Below, one piece after another: positions 7,388 to 16,186 of a DNA stretch of 64,000 nucleotides. The translations under genes were made by a program, and so were the position numbers. This stretch comes from Paenibacillus phoenicis (GTDB lineage Bacteria > Bacillota > Bacilli > Paenibacillales > Paenibacillaceae). The first letter of the stretch is position 1; each line of letters opens with the position of its first letter. The stretch covers positions 372,001 to 436,000 of the forward strand of contig NZ_JAYERP010000001.1 of the NCBI RefSeq assembly GCF_034718895.1, in the 5' to 3' direction. A model generated the notes under the pieces. It worked only from the letters and a program-made list of their open reading frames with translations. It ran no database searches and had not been told where the DNA came from.

Positions 7388-8095
7388 ATGATTTTATCCT
7401 CGATGGAAAACGTCGTGTTTGGGTATGGCGACAAACCGGTCATTGACGGGGTGTCCCTCGAAATCCATGCCGGCGAGTTCGTTGGCATTACCGGACCTAA
7501 CGGTGCGGCCAAGACGACGCTGCTCAAGCTGTTGCTCGGTCTGCTGAAGCCGTGGAGCGGGAGCGTGAAAATCAACGAGGAAGCGTTGGTGGAGGGCCGG
7601 CTGAACGTAGGTTACGTCCCGCAGCAAGTCGCCGCGTTTAACAGCGGGTTCCCTAGCCGGGTGCTGGAGCTGGTGAAGTCGGGGTGTTATCCCCGGCTCG
7701 GTTTGTTTCGCCGGTTTGGTGCAGAGGAGCAGCAGATCGTCGAACGCAGCTTGAAGCAAGTGGGGATGTGGGAGCAACGATACCGGAAAATCGGCGAGCT
7801 GTCAGGCGGACAGAAGCAGCGGATTTGCATTGCTCGAGCCTTGGCCGGGCAGCCTCGGGTGCTGGTTCTGGATGAACCCACGACGGGCATGGACCGGCAA
7901 AGCCGCCAAGGATTTTATCAGCTGCTGCGGCACATGACGGACCAACACGGATTGACGGTGATCATGGTGACCCACGGCCCGGAGGAAGCGGAGGCGTATC
8001 TGGACCGCATCATATCCCTGGAGCAACAGGAAAGCGAGGAATGGCAATGCTTGACTACGCGTTCATGCAGCGTGCGTTTTGGGCCGGCGCTTTGA
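7388..8095 (+). CDS. znuC: Zinc ABC transporter ATP-binding protein ZnuC
   Basis: A 235-residue ATPase of the metal (ZnuC/AdcC/MntB) ABC family that powers zinc uptake. The signature LSGGQKQR (about residue 139), Walker B VLVLDEPTTG and switch His in MVTHGPEEA are intact. The Walker A loop reads GPNGAAKTT (residues 36-44), with Ala41 where the family has an invariant Gly before the catalytic Lys42. This is clear in the DNA (gcg gcc aag) and could impair ATP binding or be a tolerated change. The last 18 codons overlap the start of znuB by 55 bp, so the two are translationally coupled. Confidence 0.9.
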   Translation: MILSSMENVVFGYGDKPVIDGVSLEIHAGEFVGITGPNGAAKTTLLKLLLGLLKPWSGSVKINEEALVEGRLNVGYVPQQVAAFNSGFPSRVLELVKSGCYPRLGLFRRFGAEEQQIVERSLKQVGMWEQRYRKIGELSGGQKQRICIARALAGQPRVLVLDEPTTGMDRQSRQGFYQLLRHMTDQHGLTVIMVTHGPEEAEAYLDRIISLEQQESEEWQCLTTRSCSVRFGPAL

Positions 8096-8934
8096 TCGGC
8101 AGCATCGCCCCGGTCATCGGCGTCTTCCTGATGTTGCGGCGCCAGGCGCTGATGGCCGATACGTTGTCCCACGTTTCGCTGGCTGGTGTAGCCCTCGGGG
8201 CTGTGCTGGGCTGGAACCCGGCCTTGGCCGGCTTTGTCGCTGCCATCCTCGGCGGGCTGCTCATCGAGCAGTTGCGTCGGAGCTACCGAGCGTATAGCGA
8301 GATGCCGGTTGCGATCGTCATGACTTCGGGGCTGGCACTCGCCGTCGTGCTGATGAGCTTACGAAGCAACCTGAGCCAAAGCTTCAGCGCGTACCTGTTT
8401 GGCTCGATCGTCGCGGTGAGCGACACACAACTGGTGTTGATGGCTGGCGTCGCTTTGCTAGGCGCCGCGTATTTCATCGTGCTGCGAAGACCGCTGTACA
8501 GCCTGACTTTTGACGAAGAAACCGCTCGAATCAGCGGGATCCCGGTGAAGTGGCTGTCGTTCTCCTTCGCGGTGTTTACCGGCATGGCGGTGGCGGCGGC
8601 GATCCCAATTGTTGGCGTGCTGTTGGTGTCCTCGTTGATCGTGTTGCCAGCCTCGCTGGCGCTGCGGTTGGCCCGCGGGTTTGCGGCAGCGATTGTCATC
8701 GCAGTTGCCTCCGGCCTAACGGGGATTTTCAGCGGGCTGACCGCTTCGTATTACTTGGATATGCCGCCTGGCGGGACGATTGCGTTGATTTTGCTGCTGT
8801 TTTTATTAGCCGGCATCGCGGGGCAGAAGGTACGGGGATCCCTAGCTCGGAGGAACGGGCGCAGCGTGAGGCAGGCGGCGAGAAGCCAAGGGGAGTCTAT
8901 AATCTTGCCGTCGGAAGAAGGCGGAAGAATTTAG
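8041..8934 (+). CDS. znuB: Zinc ABC transporter permease ZnuB
   Basis: A 297-residue hydrophobic ABC-3 family permease with eight or nine membrane helices. Family landmarks are LRRQALMADTLSHVSLAGVA near residue 35 and FAVFTGMAVAAAIPIVGVLL in the second half, which carries the cytoplasmic coupling region. It imports zinc with ZnuC and ZnuA. The gene begins inside the end of znuC (ATG 8041, or ATG 8047 two codons on) and is followed 25 bp later by znuA. The C-terminal 30 residues are an Arg-rich cytoplasmic tail. Confidence 0.93.
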   Translation: MAMLDYAFMQRAFWAGALIGSIAPVIGVFLMLRRQALMADTLSHVSLAGVALGAVLGWNPALAGFVAAILGGLLIEQLRRSYRAYSEMPVAIVMTSGLALAVVLMSLRSNLSQSFSAYLFGSIVAVSDTQLVLMAGVALLGAAYFIVLRRPLYSLTFDEETARISGIPVKWLSFSFAVFTGMAVAAAIPIVGVLLVSSLIVLPASLALRLARGFAAAIVIAVASGLTGIFSGLTASYYLDMPPGGTIALILLLFLLAGIAGQKVRGSLARRNGRSVRQAARSQGESIILPSEEGGRI

Positions 8935-8959
8935 TGTGGAATCAAAGGGAGAGATGAGA

Positions 8960-10090
8960 ATGAATTTACAATATGTGAAAAGGTTCGCCACTGCGGCGGC
9001 CCTGAGCTTGATGCTGGTGATCGCCGGTTGCGGCGGGGGTGGACAGCCCGCAGGGAATGCTGCCAATTCGGCGAATGCCGCAGAGAAGACAGCAGGCAAT
9101 AACGAAGCGGTGAATGCGAAACAGCCGTTGCGGATTCAAACGAGCTTTTACCCGATCTACGAATTTACGAAGCAGGTGGCTGGCGATCTGGCGACGGTGG
9201 AGTTGCTCGTTCCCGGCGGTGTGGAACCCCACGATTGGGAGCCTAGTCCTCAGGATATTCGGAAGCTGACGGAATCCGATCTGCTTATCGTAAACGGTGC
9301 CGGAATGGAAAGCTGGCTGGAGCAGGTGGAGGCCTCTGCATCCGGCGGCAAGCCGGAGATCATTGAGGCCAGTGAAGGGATTACGCTGATGGAAGGCGGA
9401 GAAGAAGAGGAGCATGGGCATGACGAGGAGCATGCAGCCGAAGAAGAGCATGCCGACGGGGATGAGCATGACGCAGATCACGCTGCGGATCACGACGCAG
9501 ATCATGAAGCCGAAGCTGGAGAAGCCGCTCACGACTCCGATCATGATCATGGCCACGATCACGGCGGGCTGGACCCGCATGTTTGGTTGTCACCGGCGCT
9601 GGCAGTCCAAGAGGTTCGCAACATTGAAGCCGCCTTGGCGAAGGCTGACCCGGAGAACGCCGCGAACTATAAGCAAAACGCCGACGCATACGTTGCCCAG
9701 CTAGAGCAATTGGATCAAGATTTCGCCAACGCGTTCGCTAATGCGAAACGCAAGGATTTTATCACACAACATGCGGCATTTGGTTATTTGGCTCAGGAGT
9801 ACGGGCTGACTCAAGTGCCGATCGCCGGGTTATCCCCTGACCAGGAGCCGTCAGCGGCGCAGATGACGGAGATCGTGAAGTTCGCCAAGGAGCATCAGGT
9901 GAAGACGATTTTCTTCGAGACGTTGGTTTCTTCCAAAGTAGCCGAGACGATTGCCCGGGAAATTGGAGCGAAGACAGCGGTCCTGAACCCGATCGAAGGA
10001 CTGACGGCCGAAGACGAAGCAGCTGGCCGGGACTATCTGTCGCTGATGCGTCAAAATCTTGAAGCTTTGAAAGCTGCGTTAAACGAGTAA
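8960..10090 (+). CDS. znuA: Zinc ABC transporter substrate-binding lipoprotein ZnuA
   Basis: A cluster A-I solute-binding lipoprotein. I chose ATG 8960 because AAAGGGAGAG precedes it by about 8 nt; an in-frame GTG at 8936 is less likely. The signal peptide ends at lipobox VIAGC. The zinc ligands of the family are seen in GGVEPHDWEPSPQD (first His), GLDPHVWLSP (second) and ITQHAAFGYLAQEYG (third), with a C-terminal acidic FFETLVSS segment. A long His/Asp/Glu-rich loop spans roughly residues 146-203 and contains many HDH and DHA repeats, the flexible zinc-collecting loop that distinguishes ZnuA from manganese binders. Last gene of the Zur-controlled znuCBA operon. Confidence 0.93.
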   Translation: MNLQYVKRFATAAALSLMLVIAGCGGGGQPAGNAANSANAAEKTAGNNEAVNAKQPLRIQTSFYPIYEFTKQVAGDLATVELLVPGGVEPHDWEPSPQDIRKLTESDLLIVNGAGMESWLEQVEASASGGKPEIIEASEGITLMEGGEEEEHGHDEEHAAEEEHADGDEHDADHAADHDADHEAEAGEAAHDSDHDHGHDHGGLDPHVWLSPALAVQEVRNIEAALAKADPENAANYKQNADAYVAQLEQLDQDFANAFANAKRKDFITQHAAFGYLAQEYGLTQVPIAGLSPDQEPSAAQMTEIVKFAKEHQVKTIFFETLVSSKVAETIAREIGAKTAVLNPIEGLTAEDEAAGRDYLSLMRQNLEALKAALNE

Positions 10091-10123
10091 CTTCACTGGA
10101 TACGATATGTGCTCCATAAGCAA

Positions 10124-10165
10124 AGCAGCCCAAAGCCACATTAGGCAAGGGCTGCTTTTTATTTT
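10124..10165. terminator. Bidirectional terminator between znuA and speD
   Basis: AGCAGCCC (10124-10131) pairs with GGGCTGCT (10149-10156), followed on the + strand by TTTTATTTTT. A-rich sequence on the other side makes it usable for the convergent speD transcript, though less well. Confidence 0.8.
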
Positions 10166-10166
10166 T

Positions 10167-10973
10167 CTAACGAATGTTTTTACCATAGAAGATTTCATCC
10201 ATTTCGGTGACCAGCATCTCGGTAATCTGCTTTTGCTCTGCGGGAGACAGATCGTCCTTCGTGTACCCAAACAGATAGTTGTTTAAATCAAATTGCTTCA
10301 ACTTGCATTTCGTGTGAAAAATATGCTCCGGGTACACATTAACATCAATCATCTGATACTTCTCGATTACTTCATCGGGAATATAGTTCTGGATCGAGCT
10401 GATATCGTGGTCGATGAACAGCTTGTGGCCGTTAATGTCGCGGGTAAAACCGCGCACGCGGTAATCGATGGTCATGATGTCCGCCTCGAAGGAATGGATC
10501 AGGTAGTTTAGCGCCTTCAGCGGCGAGATCTCCCCGCAGGTCGAAACGTCGATGTCGGCGCGGAACGTGCTGATGCTCTCTTTCGGATCGTATTCAGGAT
10601 ACGTGTGGACGGTGATGTGGCTTTTGTCGAGCTGTATCACCACAGATTCCGGCAGCGGTCCGGGCGATTCGTCAAACGACTCGGTGGGCACCTCCACCAC
10701 GGGGCCTTCAGAAATCAGCATCGTTACACTAGCCCCCTGCGGAACGTAATCCTGGTTCGCGATATTCAAAATATGAGCGCCAATAATTTCGGAGACGGTG
10801 CTGAGAATTTTCGTCAGGCGGTCGGAATTGTACTGGTCGTCGATATAGGCGATATAGGCTTCGCGTTCCTGTTTGGTCCGGGTGTAACAGACATCGTACA
10901 TATTAAAGCTTAACGTTTTGGTCAGGTTGTTGAACTCATGCAGCTGAATGCGCTGCTCCGGCGTCAACTTCAT
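10167..10973 (-). CDS. speD: S-adenosylmethionine decarboxylase proenzyme
   Basis: A 268-residue decarboxylase that makes decarboxylated SAM, the aminopropyl donor for spermidine. The length and the motif [13 protein letters not shown] indicate the larger, E. coli-type prokaryotic enzyme: autocleavage at the Lys-Ser bond of KSH turns the Ser into the pyruvoyl cofactor. The catalytic Cys lies in [11 protein letters not shown]. The ATG has an AAGGGGGA site 8-14 bp upstream. It stands alone, with znuA convergent. The short Bacillus SpeD (about 126 residues) is a different subtype, so this gene separates the host from B. subtilis-like species. Confidence 0.92.
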   Translation of the reverse strand: MKLTPEQRIQLHEFNNLTKTLSFNMYDVCYTRTKQEREAYIAYIDDQYNSDRLTKILSTVSEIIGAHILNIANQDYVPQGASVTMLISEGPVVEVPTESFDESPGPLPESVVIQLDKSHITVHTYPEYDPKESISTFRADIDVSTCGEISPLKALNYLIHSFEADIMTIDYRVRGFTRDINGHKLFIDHDISSIQNYIPDEVIEKYQMIDVNVYPEHIFHTKCKLKQFDLNNYLFGYTKDDLSPAEQKQITEMLVTEMDEIFYGKNIR

Positions 10974-11147
10974 GAGAGATCCCCCTTAGCATAGGTATAC
11001 CCTATTGGTTATTCCCTTTTCTTCTGGAAATAAAACGTTCCGCTGCTGCTGTATCCCCATCTGGTGAATCGATGTCTAGTCTTTCGGGTCCTGAATCGAA
11101 TCTGCTGGAGATGTCTTCCTTCCCTATGATTCCCACCTTATGTTAGT

Positions 11148-11177
11148 TTGACAGAAATAGCATTCATATTGTATCCT
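11148..11177 (+). promoter_or_regulatory. Sigma-A promoter of the lysine-riboswitch operon
   Basis: TTGACA (11148-11153), an 18-bp spacer and TATCCT (11172-11177), about 30 bp before the L-box aptamer. The stretch 10974-11147 between speD and this promoter shows nothing else I can name. Confidence 0.65.
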
Positions 11178-11206
11178 ACAATCAAATTGAATTAGACCTC
11201 ACTTTC

Positions 11207-11398
11207 TAGCAATGGTGGGGTAGAGGCGCGATATTTAACAGTCTTCGGTGGAGCTTGAGCAGGCGATGAGCCCGGGGAGAAGGAAATGTCGCCGAAGCGG
11301 TATACAGGCTCACTGTATGCTGCTGGGCCTGCAGTTAATAGCTGCAGGACTGTCTTGGTAGATGACCCGATCTATCAAGTTGCGCTATCTCGTCGAGG
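11207..11398 (+). promoter_or_regulatory. Lysine riboswitch (L box)
   Basis: The leader contains the conserved blocks of the lysine aptamer in order: TAGAGGCGCG at the 5' side of the basal stem, GGTGGAG, GGAGAAGGAAATGTCGCCGAAG in the core (11274-11296), CTGCAGGACTGTCTTGG, and TGCGCTATCTCGTCG closing the basal stem. Five helices can be drawn around the core. It is followed by a terminator hairpin, which suggests transcription attenuation when lysine is plentiful. It assigns lysine as the signal, and probably the substrate, of the ABC transporter downstream. Confidence 0.93.
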
Positions 11399-11433
11399 GG
11401 AAAGTGGGTGTCAGGACGGAAATGAACCCATCA

Positions 11434-11470
11434 AACGGCCTCGGTGTGTATCCGAAGTCGTTTTTTTGTT
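11434..11470 (+). terminator. Riboswitch-controlled attenuator
   Basis: ACGGCCTCGG (11435-11444) folds with CCGAAGTCGT, with one wobble and one mismatch, and is followed by seven T residues. The position between L-box and first gene is that of the expression platform. Confidence 0.8.
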
Positions 11471-11514
11471 TCTGTTTTTATCGATTCATTATTTTGTATG
11501 GAGAGTGAAGAAAA

Positions 11515-12339
11515 ATGAGAAAAACCTGGTCGTTATCCATCCTCATGTTATTGTCGGCGGTGCTGATCCTTGCAGGGTGCGGCTCTTCCTCCGGCGGCAA
11601 AGACGATAATACGTTTAAAGTAGGGCTCGAAGCGGGGTACGCTCCGTTTAACTGGACGCAAAACGATGATTCCAACGGCGCGGTTCCGATTGACGGCAGC
11701 TCCGAATACGCGGGCGGCTACGATGTGGAAATCGCCAAGAAGATTGCCGACGGCCTCGGCAAGAAGCTGGTGATCGTCAAGACGGAATGGGACGGTCTGG
11801 TTCCGGCGTTGACCTCCGGTAAGATCGATGCCATTATTGCCGGGATGTCCCCGACCGAAGAGCGTAAGAAGACGATTGATTTCTCGGATAACTACTATAA
11901 ATCGAACCTGATTATGGTGGTGAAAAAGGGAGGCCCTTATGAAGGAGCTACCTCGATCCAAGATTTCAGCGGCGCGAAAATTACGGCCCAACTGAATACG
12001 TTCCACTATTCCGTGATCGACCAAATCAACGGGGTGAACAAGCAACCGGCGATGGATAACTTCCCGGCAATGCGCGTGGCCTTGGAATCCGGAACGATTG
12101 ACGGTTATGTATCCGAGCTTCCGGAAGGCGTCAGCGCCGCAACCGCGAATGACAATTTCGCTTACGTGGAATTCCAGGACGGCTTCACCACCTCGGATGA
12201 TGACACCGCCATCGCGGTTGGGCTCGAGAAGGGCAGCGACTTGACGGCGAAAATCAACGAAATTCTCGCGGGCATTTCCGAAGATGAACGGTCCGCGATT
12301 ATGAACGATGCGATTAAGAACCAACCTGCAGCGAACTAA
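11515..12339 (+). CDS. Amino-acid ABC transporter substrate-binding lipoprotein (probably lysine)
   Basis: A 274-residue family 3 extracellular solute-binding lipoprotein. The signal peptide runs to lipobox ILAGC (residues 19-23). The mature domain starts FKVGLEAGYAPFNW, followed by GGYDVEIAKKIADGLGKKLV and GKIDAIIAGMSPTEERKKTI, the hallmark blocks of polar amino-acid binders (the Arg-containing loop contacts the alpha-carboxylate). The lysine riboswitch upstream makes lysine the likely ligand; the sequence alone would not distinguish it from other polar amino acids. A strong hairpin follows before the permease gene. Confidence 0.88.
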   Translation: MRKTWSLSILMLLSAVLILAGCGSSSGGKDDNTFKVGLEAGYAPFNWTQNDDSNGAVPIDGSSEYAGGYDVEIAKKIADGLGKKLVIVKTEWDGLVPALTSGKIDAIIAGMSPTEERKKTIDFSDNYYKSNLIMVVKKGGPYEGATSIQDFSGAKITAQLNTFHYSVIDQINGVNKQPAMDNFPAMRVALESGTIDGYVSELPEGVSAATANDNFAYVEFQDGFTTSDDDTAIAVGLEKGSDLTAKINEILAGISEDERSAIMNDAIKNQPAAN

Positions 12340-12358
12340 ATAAAGCACGGGACATAAG

Positions 12359-12388
12359 CCGGCTGCAATGGGATTGCAGTCGGTTTTA
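12359..12388 (+). terminator. Intercistronic hairpin (partial terminator)
   Basis: CCGGCTGCAAT pairs with ATTGCAGTCGG across a GGG loop, followed by TTTTA. It lies between the binding-protein and permease genes. Such stem-loops usually let the binding protein be made in excess of the membrane parts. Confidence 0.75.
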
Positions 12389-12409
12389 TGCGGTGCGGGA
12401 GGAAATCAA

Positions 12410-13123
12410 ATGACTTACGAGTGGATCATCCAAATTATTACCGATAACTGGCCCATGTTTTTGCGTGGAGCCGGGGTAACGTTATATATCTCGCTCATCG
12501 GCACGATGATCGGTGCGGCGATTGGTCTGCTGGCCGGCGTGATCCGAACCATTCCGGTGCCGGAACGCGGGCTCAAACACTGGCTGCTGAAGATCGTTAA
12601 CGGCCTGCTGACCATTTACATTGAATGCTTCCGGGGAACGCCGATGATCGTTCAGGCGATGGCGATTTTTTACGGATCGTCCCTGCTGTTCAATTACGAT
12701 ATGGACCGGACGTTTGCGGCGATCTTCATCGTTTCCATTAATACGGGAGCTTATATGGCCGAGATCGTGCGCGGGGGCATCTATTCGGTGGACAAAGGGC
12801 AATTTGAAGCCGCCCATGCGATTGGGATGACCCATTGGCAGACGATGCGCAACGTGGTGCTGCCGCAGGTCATTCGCCATATTTTGCCGGCGACGGGCAA
12901 TCAATTTATTATTAACATCAAGGATACCTCGGTGCTGAACGTCATTTCCGTGTCGGAACTGTACTTTATGACCAAGTCGATTGCCGGGAACAACTTCCGG
13001 TACTTTGAATCGTTCTTTGTGGCCAGCGTGTTGTATTTGATCATGACGTTAACCGTAACGAAAATTTTACAGCGTATCGAAAAAAGGCTGGACGGCCCCG
13101 AAAGCTATACGCTGCAGCGCTAG
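12410..13123 (+). CDS. Amino-acid ABC transporter permease
   Basis: A 237-residue HisM/GlnP-type inner-membrane permease with five predicted helices. I chose ATG 12410 because GGGAGG precedes it; a longer in-frame start at 12368 would run through the hairpin. The N-terminal FLRGAGVTLYISLIGTMIGA and the EAA loop (FEAAHAIGMTHWQTMRNVVL, followed by PQVIRHILP) are diagnostic for the polar amino-acid uptake family. It works with the lipoprotein before it and the ATPase 18 bp after it in the lysine-riboswitch operon. Confidence 0.92.
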   Translation: MTYEWIIQIITDNWPMFLRGAGVTLYISLIGTMIGAAIGLLAGVIRTIPVPERGLKHWLLKIVNGLLTIYIECFRGTPMIVQAMAIFYGSSLLFNYDMDRTFAAIFIVSINTGAYMAEIVRGGIYSVDKGQFEAAHAIGMTHWQTMRNVVLPQVIRHILPATGNQFIINIKDTSVLNVISVSELYFMTKSIAGNNFRYFESFFVASVLYLIMTLTVTKILQRIEKRLDGPESYTLQR

Positions 13124-13141
13124 CAGAAAGCAGGAGTGAGG

Positions 13142-13885
13142 ATGGACAAGGTAATCGAAATTCGGCATTTGAGCAAATTTTTTGGTACCCACGAGGTGCT
13201 TAAGGATATCAATCTGTCGGTCAGCAAAGGAGAAGTCGTCAGCATCATCGGCTCCTCCGGTTCCGGCAAATCCACGCTGCTCCGCTGCATCAATCTGTTG
13301 GAGAAGCCGAGCGGCGGGGAGATTATCTACAATGGCAACAATATTTTGGAGGATCTGCAGAAGGCCTCGTTGTACCGCCGGCATTTGGGGATGGTGTTTC
13401 AGCAGTTTAACCTGTTCAACAATCATGACGCGCTGAGCAACTGCGTCGTGGGACAAGTCAAGGTGCTGAAGCGCTCCAAGGAAGAAGCGACTGAAATCGC
13501 GATGAAATATTTGCGGGATGTCGGGATGGAGCAATACATTCATGCCAAACCGAAACAGCTCTCCGGCGGACAAAAGCAGCGGGTAGCCATCGCCCGCGCC
13601 TTGTCGATGGACCCGGACGTACTGCTGTTCGACGAGCCGACCTCGGCGCTGGATCCCGAGATGGTGGGCGAGGTGCTGAAGGTTATGAAGGAGCTGGCCT
13701 ACTCTGGACTAACGATGATCGTCGTTACCCACGAGATGGAGTTCGCTCGGGAGGTGTCCGATCGGGTCGTGTTTATGGACCAGGGGGTCATCGCCGAAGA
13801 GGGAACGCCAGAGCAGATCTTTAATGCACCGAAGCAGGAGCGGACGAGAGAGTTCCTGAAGCGGACGTTAAATCGGGAAGGGTAA
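13142..13885 (+). CDS. Amino-acid ABC transporter ATP-binding protein
   Basis: A 247-residue GlnQ/HisP-type ATPase with all motifs: Walker [15 protein letters not shown]-loop VFQQFNLF, signature LSGGQKQR, Walker [12 protein letters not shown] and switch [14 protein letters not shown]. The ATG at 13142 is preceded by GGAGTGAGG; an in-frame GTG two codons earlier lies inside that site. Third and last gene of the lysine-responsive operon, closed by a terminator at 13907. Confidence 0.93.
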   Translation: MDKVIEIRHLSKFFGTHEVLKDINLSVSKGEVVSIIGSSGSGKSTLLRCINLLEKPSGGEIIYNGNNILEDLQKASLYRRHLGMVFQQFNLFNNHDALSNCVVGQVKVLKRSKEEATEIAMKYLRDVGMEQYIHAKPKQLSGGQKQRVAIARALSMDPDVLLFDEPTSALDPEMVGEVLKVMKELAYSGLTMIVVTHEMEFAREVSDRVVFMDQGVIAEEGTPEQIFNAPKQERTREFLKRTLNREG

Positions 13886-13906
13886 GACGAGTCAAATGGA
13901 GATAGC

Positions 13907-13945
13907 GGCGGAACCTGGATGTAGATCTGGGCTCCGCCTTTTTTT
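13907..13945 (+). terminator. Terminator of the lysine transporter operon
   Basis: GGCGGA (13907-13912) pairs with TCCGCC (13933-13938), extended by AGCC-type internal pairing, and is followed by seven T residues. Confidence 0.75.
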
Positions 13946-13968
13946 GTCCCCATTCGTGCGGGCATCGA

Positions 13969-14640
13969 TCAGGATCGCGGCGTTTGCTCCTTGTAATTGA
14001 AGGAATGCCAAACCCCAAAGTTATCCTTGACGTTGATCGTGCGTCTCCCGCCCATGGAGGCATCGACGTAGTAAGGGTAACGGCGGCTGGCGGTAAAATG
14101 ACCGCGGTACGCGCCGGCAAACGTTACCGGCACAATCTCAAACCGGATCTCGCGGGGGGAAACACGGGTCGTCTGCGTGGAGTTGCCATAGTTGCTCTCA
14201 TGCGTTTGCTGGACGCTGCTATCCGCTTTTAGCATATTGATGTCGCTTTGCATCGCGGTGATCGTTTCTCGCAGGCCGGTCACATCGGGAGCTCCGCCAA
14301 TCTGCGGGATGCAGAGCCGTTGTCCCACCCGCAGCGAGTTCGGATCCACTCCCGGGTTCGCTTCCAGGATGCTGGCGACGGTAACGCCGTATTCCTGCGC
14401 GATCTGATACAGCGTATCGCCGCGTTCGATGATGCGGGACACATGATTCGGCGGGCAGGAGGGGATGCAGATCACCTGGCCGATTTGCAGGTTGTTCGGG
14501 TCAAGGCCCGGGTTCGCGGCTAAGATGCGCGTGACGCTTGATTCCAGCCGGAACGCGATGATGTTCAGCGTATCCCCAGGCTGCACCGTGTAGGGGTAGT
14601 GCTCTGCGGGGCATTGCCGATAATAATGGGAGTTAAACAA
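13969..14640 (-). CDS. LysM-domain protein, probably spore- or wall-associated
   Basis: A 223-residue protein with two LysM peptidoglycan-binding domains. The first is YTVQPGDTLNIIAFRL to IGQVICIP (about residues 16-60) and the second IIERGDTLYQIAQEYG to VGQRLCIP (about 69-112). No signal peptide is visible. After a short coiled stretch (TGLRETITAMQSDINMLKA) comes a C-terminal domain of about 75 residues (REIRFEIVPVTFAGAYRGHF onward) that I do not recognise. Leaderless LysM proteins in spore formers are often spore-coat or cortex proteins, which I infer but cannot show. Start is TTG 14640 behind AAGGGGAAG. Confidence 0.8.
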   Translation of the reverse strand: MFNSHYYRQCPAEHYPYTVQPGDTLNIIAFRLESSVTRILAANPGLDPNNLQIGQVICIPSCPPNHVSRIIERGDTLYQIAQEYGVTVASILEANPGVDPNSLRVGQRLCIPQIGGAPDVTGLRETITAMQSDINMLKADSSVQQTHESNYGNSTQTTRVSPREIRFEIVPVTFAGAYRGHFTASRRYPYYVDASMGGRRTINVKDNFGVWHSFNYKEQTPRS

Positions 14641-14798
14641 TAGAACTTCCCCTTTCGTTTAGGCTTCTTCCTATACCGTATGCGATGCTTGGGCGTCGGT
14701 TACTGGAATCTCGCTGCGGACGGGCCGTTGTCTTCGGCAATCAATGGGGCTGCATTGCGGATCGACGGAGGCTTGGTGCGCAGCATCGTTTGAGTTCC

Positions 14799-15473
14799 TT
14801 ACAAATCCGGAATCTGCCAATCGATTTCAGCTAAACCTTTCGAGCGCAAAAATTGATTGGCCCGCGAAAACGGCCGACTGCCCAGAAATCCCCGATGAGC
14901 CGACAAAGGGCTGGGGTGCGGTGACTTGATCAAATGATGCTCGCGGTTTGTGATCAGGGCCGCTTTTTTCTGGGCATGGCTGCCCCACAGCAGGAACACG
15001 ACCGGCTCCCGCTTCTGGTTGAGCGTTTCGATCACCTTGTCAGTGAATGTCTCCCACCCGATGTCCTTATGGGAGTTCGGGGTATCGGCCCGCACGGTCA
15101 GGACGGTGTTGAGCAGCAGCACGCCTTGCTTTGCCCATGGGACCAAATAGCCGTTGTTAGGGATACGGCAGCCCAAATCGTCCCGCAGTTCCTTGAACAT
15201 GTTCTGCAGGGAAGGCGGAGCTTTGACCCCCGGTTTGACGGAGAAGCTGAGCCCATGTGCTTGTCCTGGGCCGTGGTATGGATCCTGGCCGAGAATCACC
15301 ACTTTGGTGTCGGCGAAGGACGTATAATGGAGCGCGTTAAATATATCATACATATCGGGATAAATCGTTCGGGTACGGTATTCATTCGCCAGAAACTGGC
15401 GCAGCTGCAAATAGTACGGTTTCTTGAATTCGGGCTCCAGGAAGGGGGCCCAATCATTGTGAAGAATCGTCAA
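14799..15473 (-). CDS. ung: Uracil-DNA glycosylase
   Basis: A 224-residue family 1 UDG that removes uracil from DNA in base-excision repair. The water-activating loop is [18 protein letters not shown] (catalytic Asp in QDPYH, about residue 63) and the leucine/intercalation loop is [18 protein letters not shown] near the C-terminus. The start codon is TTG at 15473 with a GAGGTGACT site. The region 14641-14798 between it and the LysM gene holds no feature I can support. Confidence 0.96.
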   Translation of the reverse strand: MTILHNDWAPFLEPEFKKPYYLQLRQFLANEYRTRTIYPDMYDIFNALHYTSFADTKVVILGQDPYHGPGQAHGLSFSVKPGVKAPPSLQNMFKELRDDLGCRIPNNGYLVPWAKQGVLLLNTVLTVRADTPNSHKDIGWETFTDKVIETLNQKREPVVFLLWGSHAQKKAALITNREHHLIKSPHPSPLSAHRGFLGSRPFSRANQFLRSKGLAEIDWQIPDL

Positions 15474-15566
15474 GCCAAGTCACCTCGCAAGTTCTAGAAT
15501 GCTTAAGTAGACTTCGACATCAGCGAGCCTAGTTCCTCCTTGACGCGTGCGAAGGCGCTCGCTTGC

Positions 15567-15596
15567 TTGGAACACCGTGCTAGAATTCAATATAAT
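15567..15596 (+). promoter_or_regulatory. Promoter of the MarR gene at 15631
   Basis: TTGGAA (15567-15572), an 18-bp spacer and TATAAT (15591-15596). Confidence 0.6.
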
Positions 15597-15630
15597 AGAG
15601 GTAATGTACTAACGGGCGGGAGGACAGGCG

Positions 15631-16113
15631 ATGAATAAGCAGGAACAGGTACTCCTGGAATTCAGGAATTTATTTAATAAACTGGTCTGGCTCAATAAAA
15701 TGAAAATAGAAGACCGACTGAAAGGGGTTAAGCCTTCCGAAGTCCATTGTATCGAGGCGATTGGGAAGCAGGCGGAGCCCAATGTGACTCGGCTTGCTGA
15801 GACCCTCTATATGACGCGAGGAGCCATTACGAAATTAACGAAGAAGCTGATGGACAAAGGTCTGATCGAAAGCTATCAGAAGCCGGACAACAAGAAAGAA
15901 ATCTATTTTAAACTGACCGCGCAAGGTCAGAACATTTTTGATATCCACGAAGAGTTGCATGAGGAACTGCAAGCGCGCGATCAAGCCGTATTTGAGCAGG
16001 TGACGGAGGAGCAATTTGATCAGATGCTGCACTTTATTGAACGATATAGCCGACACTTAGATGAGGAAATGAAGAAACAAGGGATCTCCCTGCACGACAT
16101 CAGCAGGAAGTGA
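15631..16113 (+). CDS. MarR-family transcriptional regulator
   Basis: A 160-residue winged-helix regulator. The HTH spans EPNVTRLAETLYMTRGAITK and the wing contains SYQKPDNKKEIYFKLTAQG, typical of MarR. It lies 157 bp upstream of a DHA2 multidrug exporter in the same direction, with a terminator and two tandem operator-like repeats in between. I infer that it represses that exporter and is relieved by a toxic substrate, the usual MarR-pump arrangement. Its own promoter does not carry the repeat, so autoregulation is not suggested. Confidence 0.9.
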   Translation: MNKQEQVLLEFRNLFNKLVWLNKMKIEDRLKGVKPSEVHCIEAIGKQAEPNVTRLAETLYMTRGAITKLTKKLMDKGLIESYQKPDNKKEIYFKLTAQGQNIFDIHEELHEELQARDQAVFEQVTEEQFDQMLHFIERYSRHLDEEMKKQGISLHDISRK

Positions 16114-16141
16114 TTTGGCACAACACATAGTTAAATTCCAG

Positions 16142-16176
16142 GCAGTCCACTCGATTAGGAGCGACTGCTTTTTTTT
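16142..16176 (+). terminator. Terminator between marR-type gene and exporter
   Basis: GCAGTC (16142-16147) pairs with GACTGC (16163-16168), followed by eight T residues. Confidence 0.75.
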
Positions 16177-16186
16177 GTTTCGATAA

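Noticed and set aside
9397..9570. Tandem repeat or CRISPR-like array suggested by repetitive GATCACGAC-type bases
   Set aside because: The repetition is the codon pattern of the His/Asp-rich loop inside znuA, in frame with no spacers.
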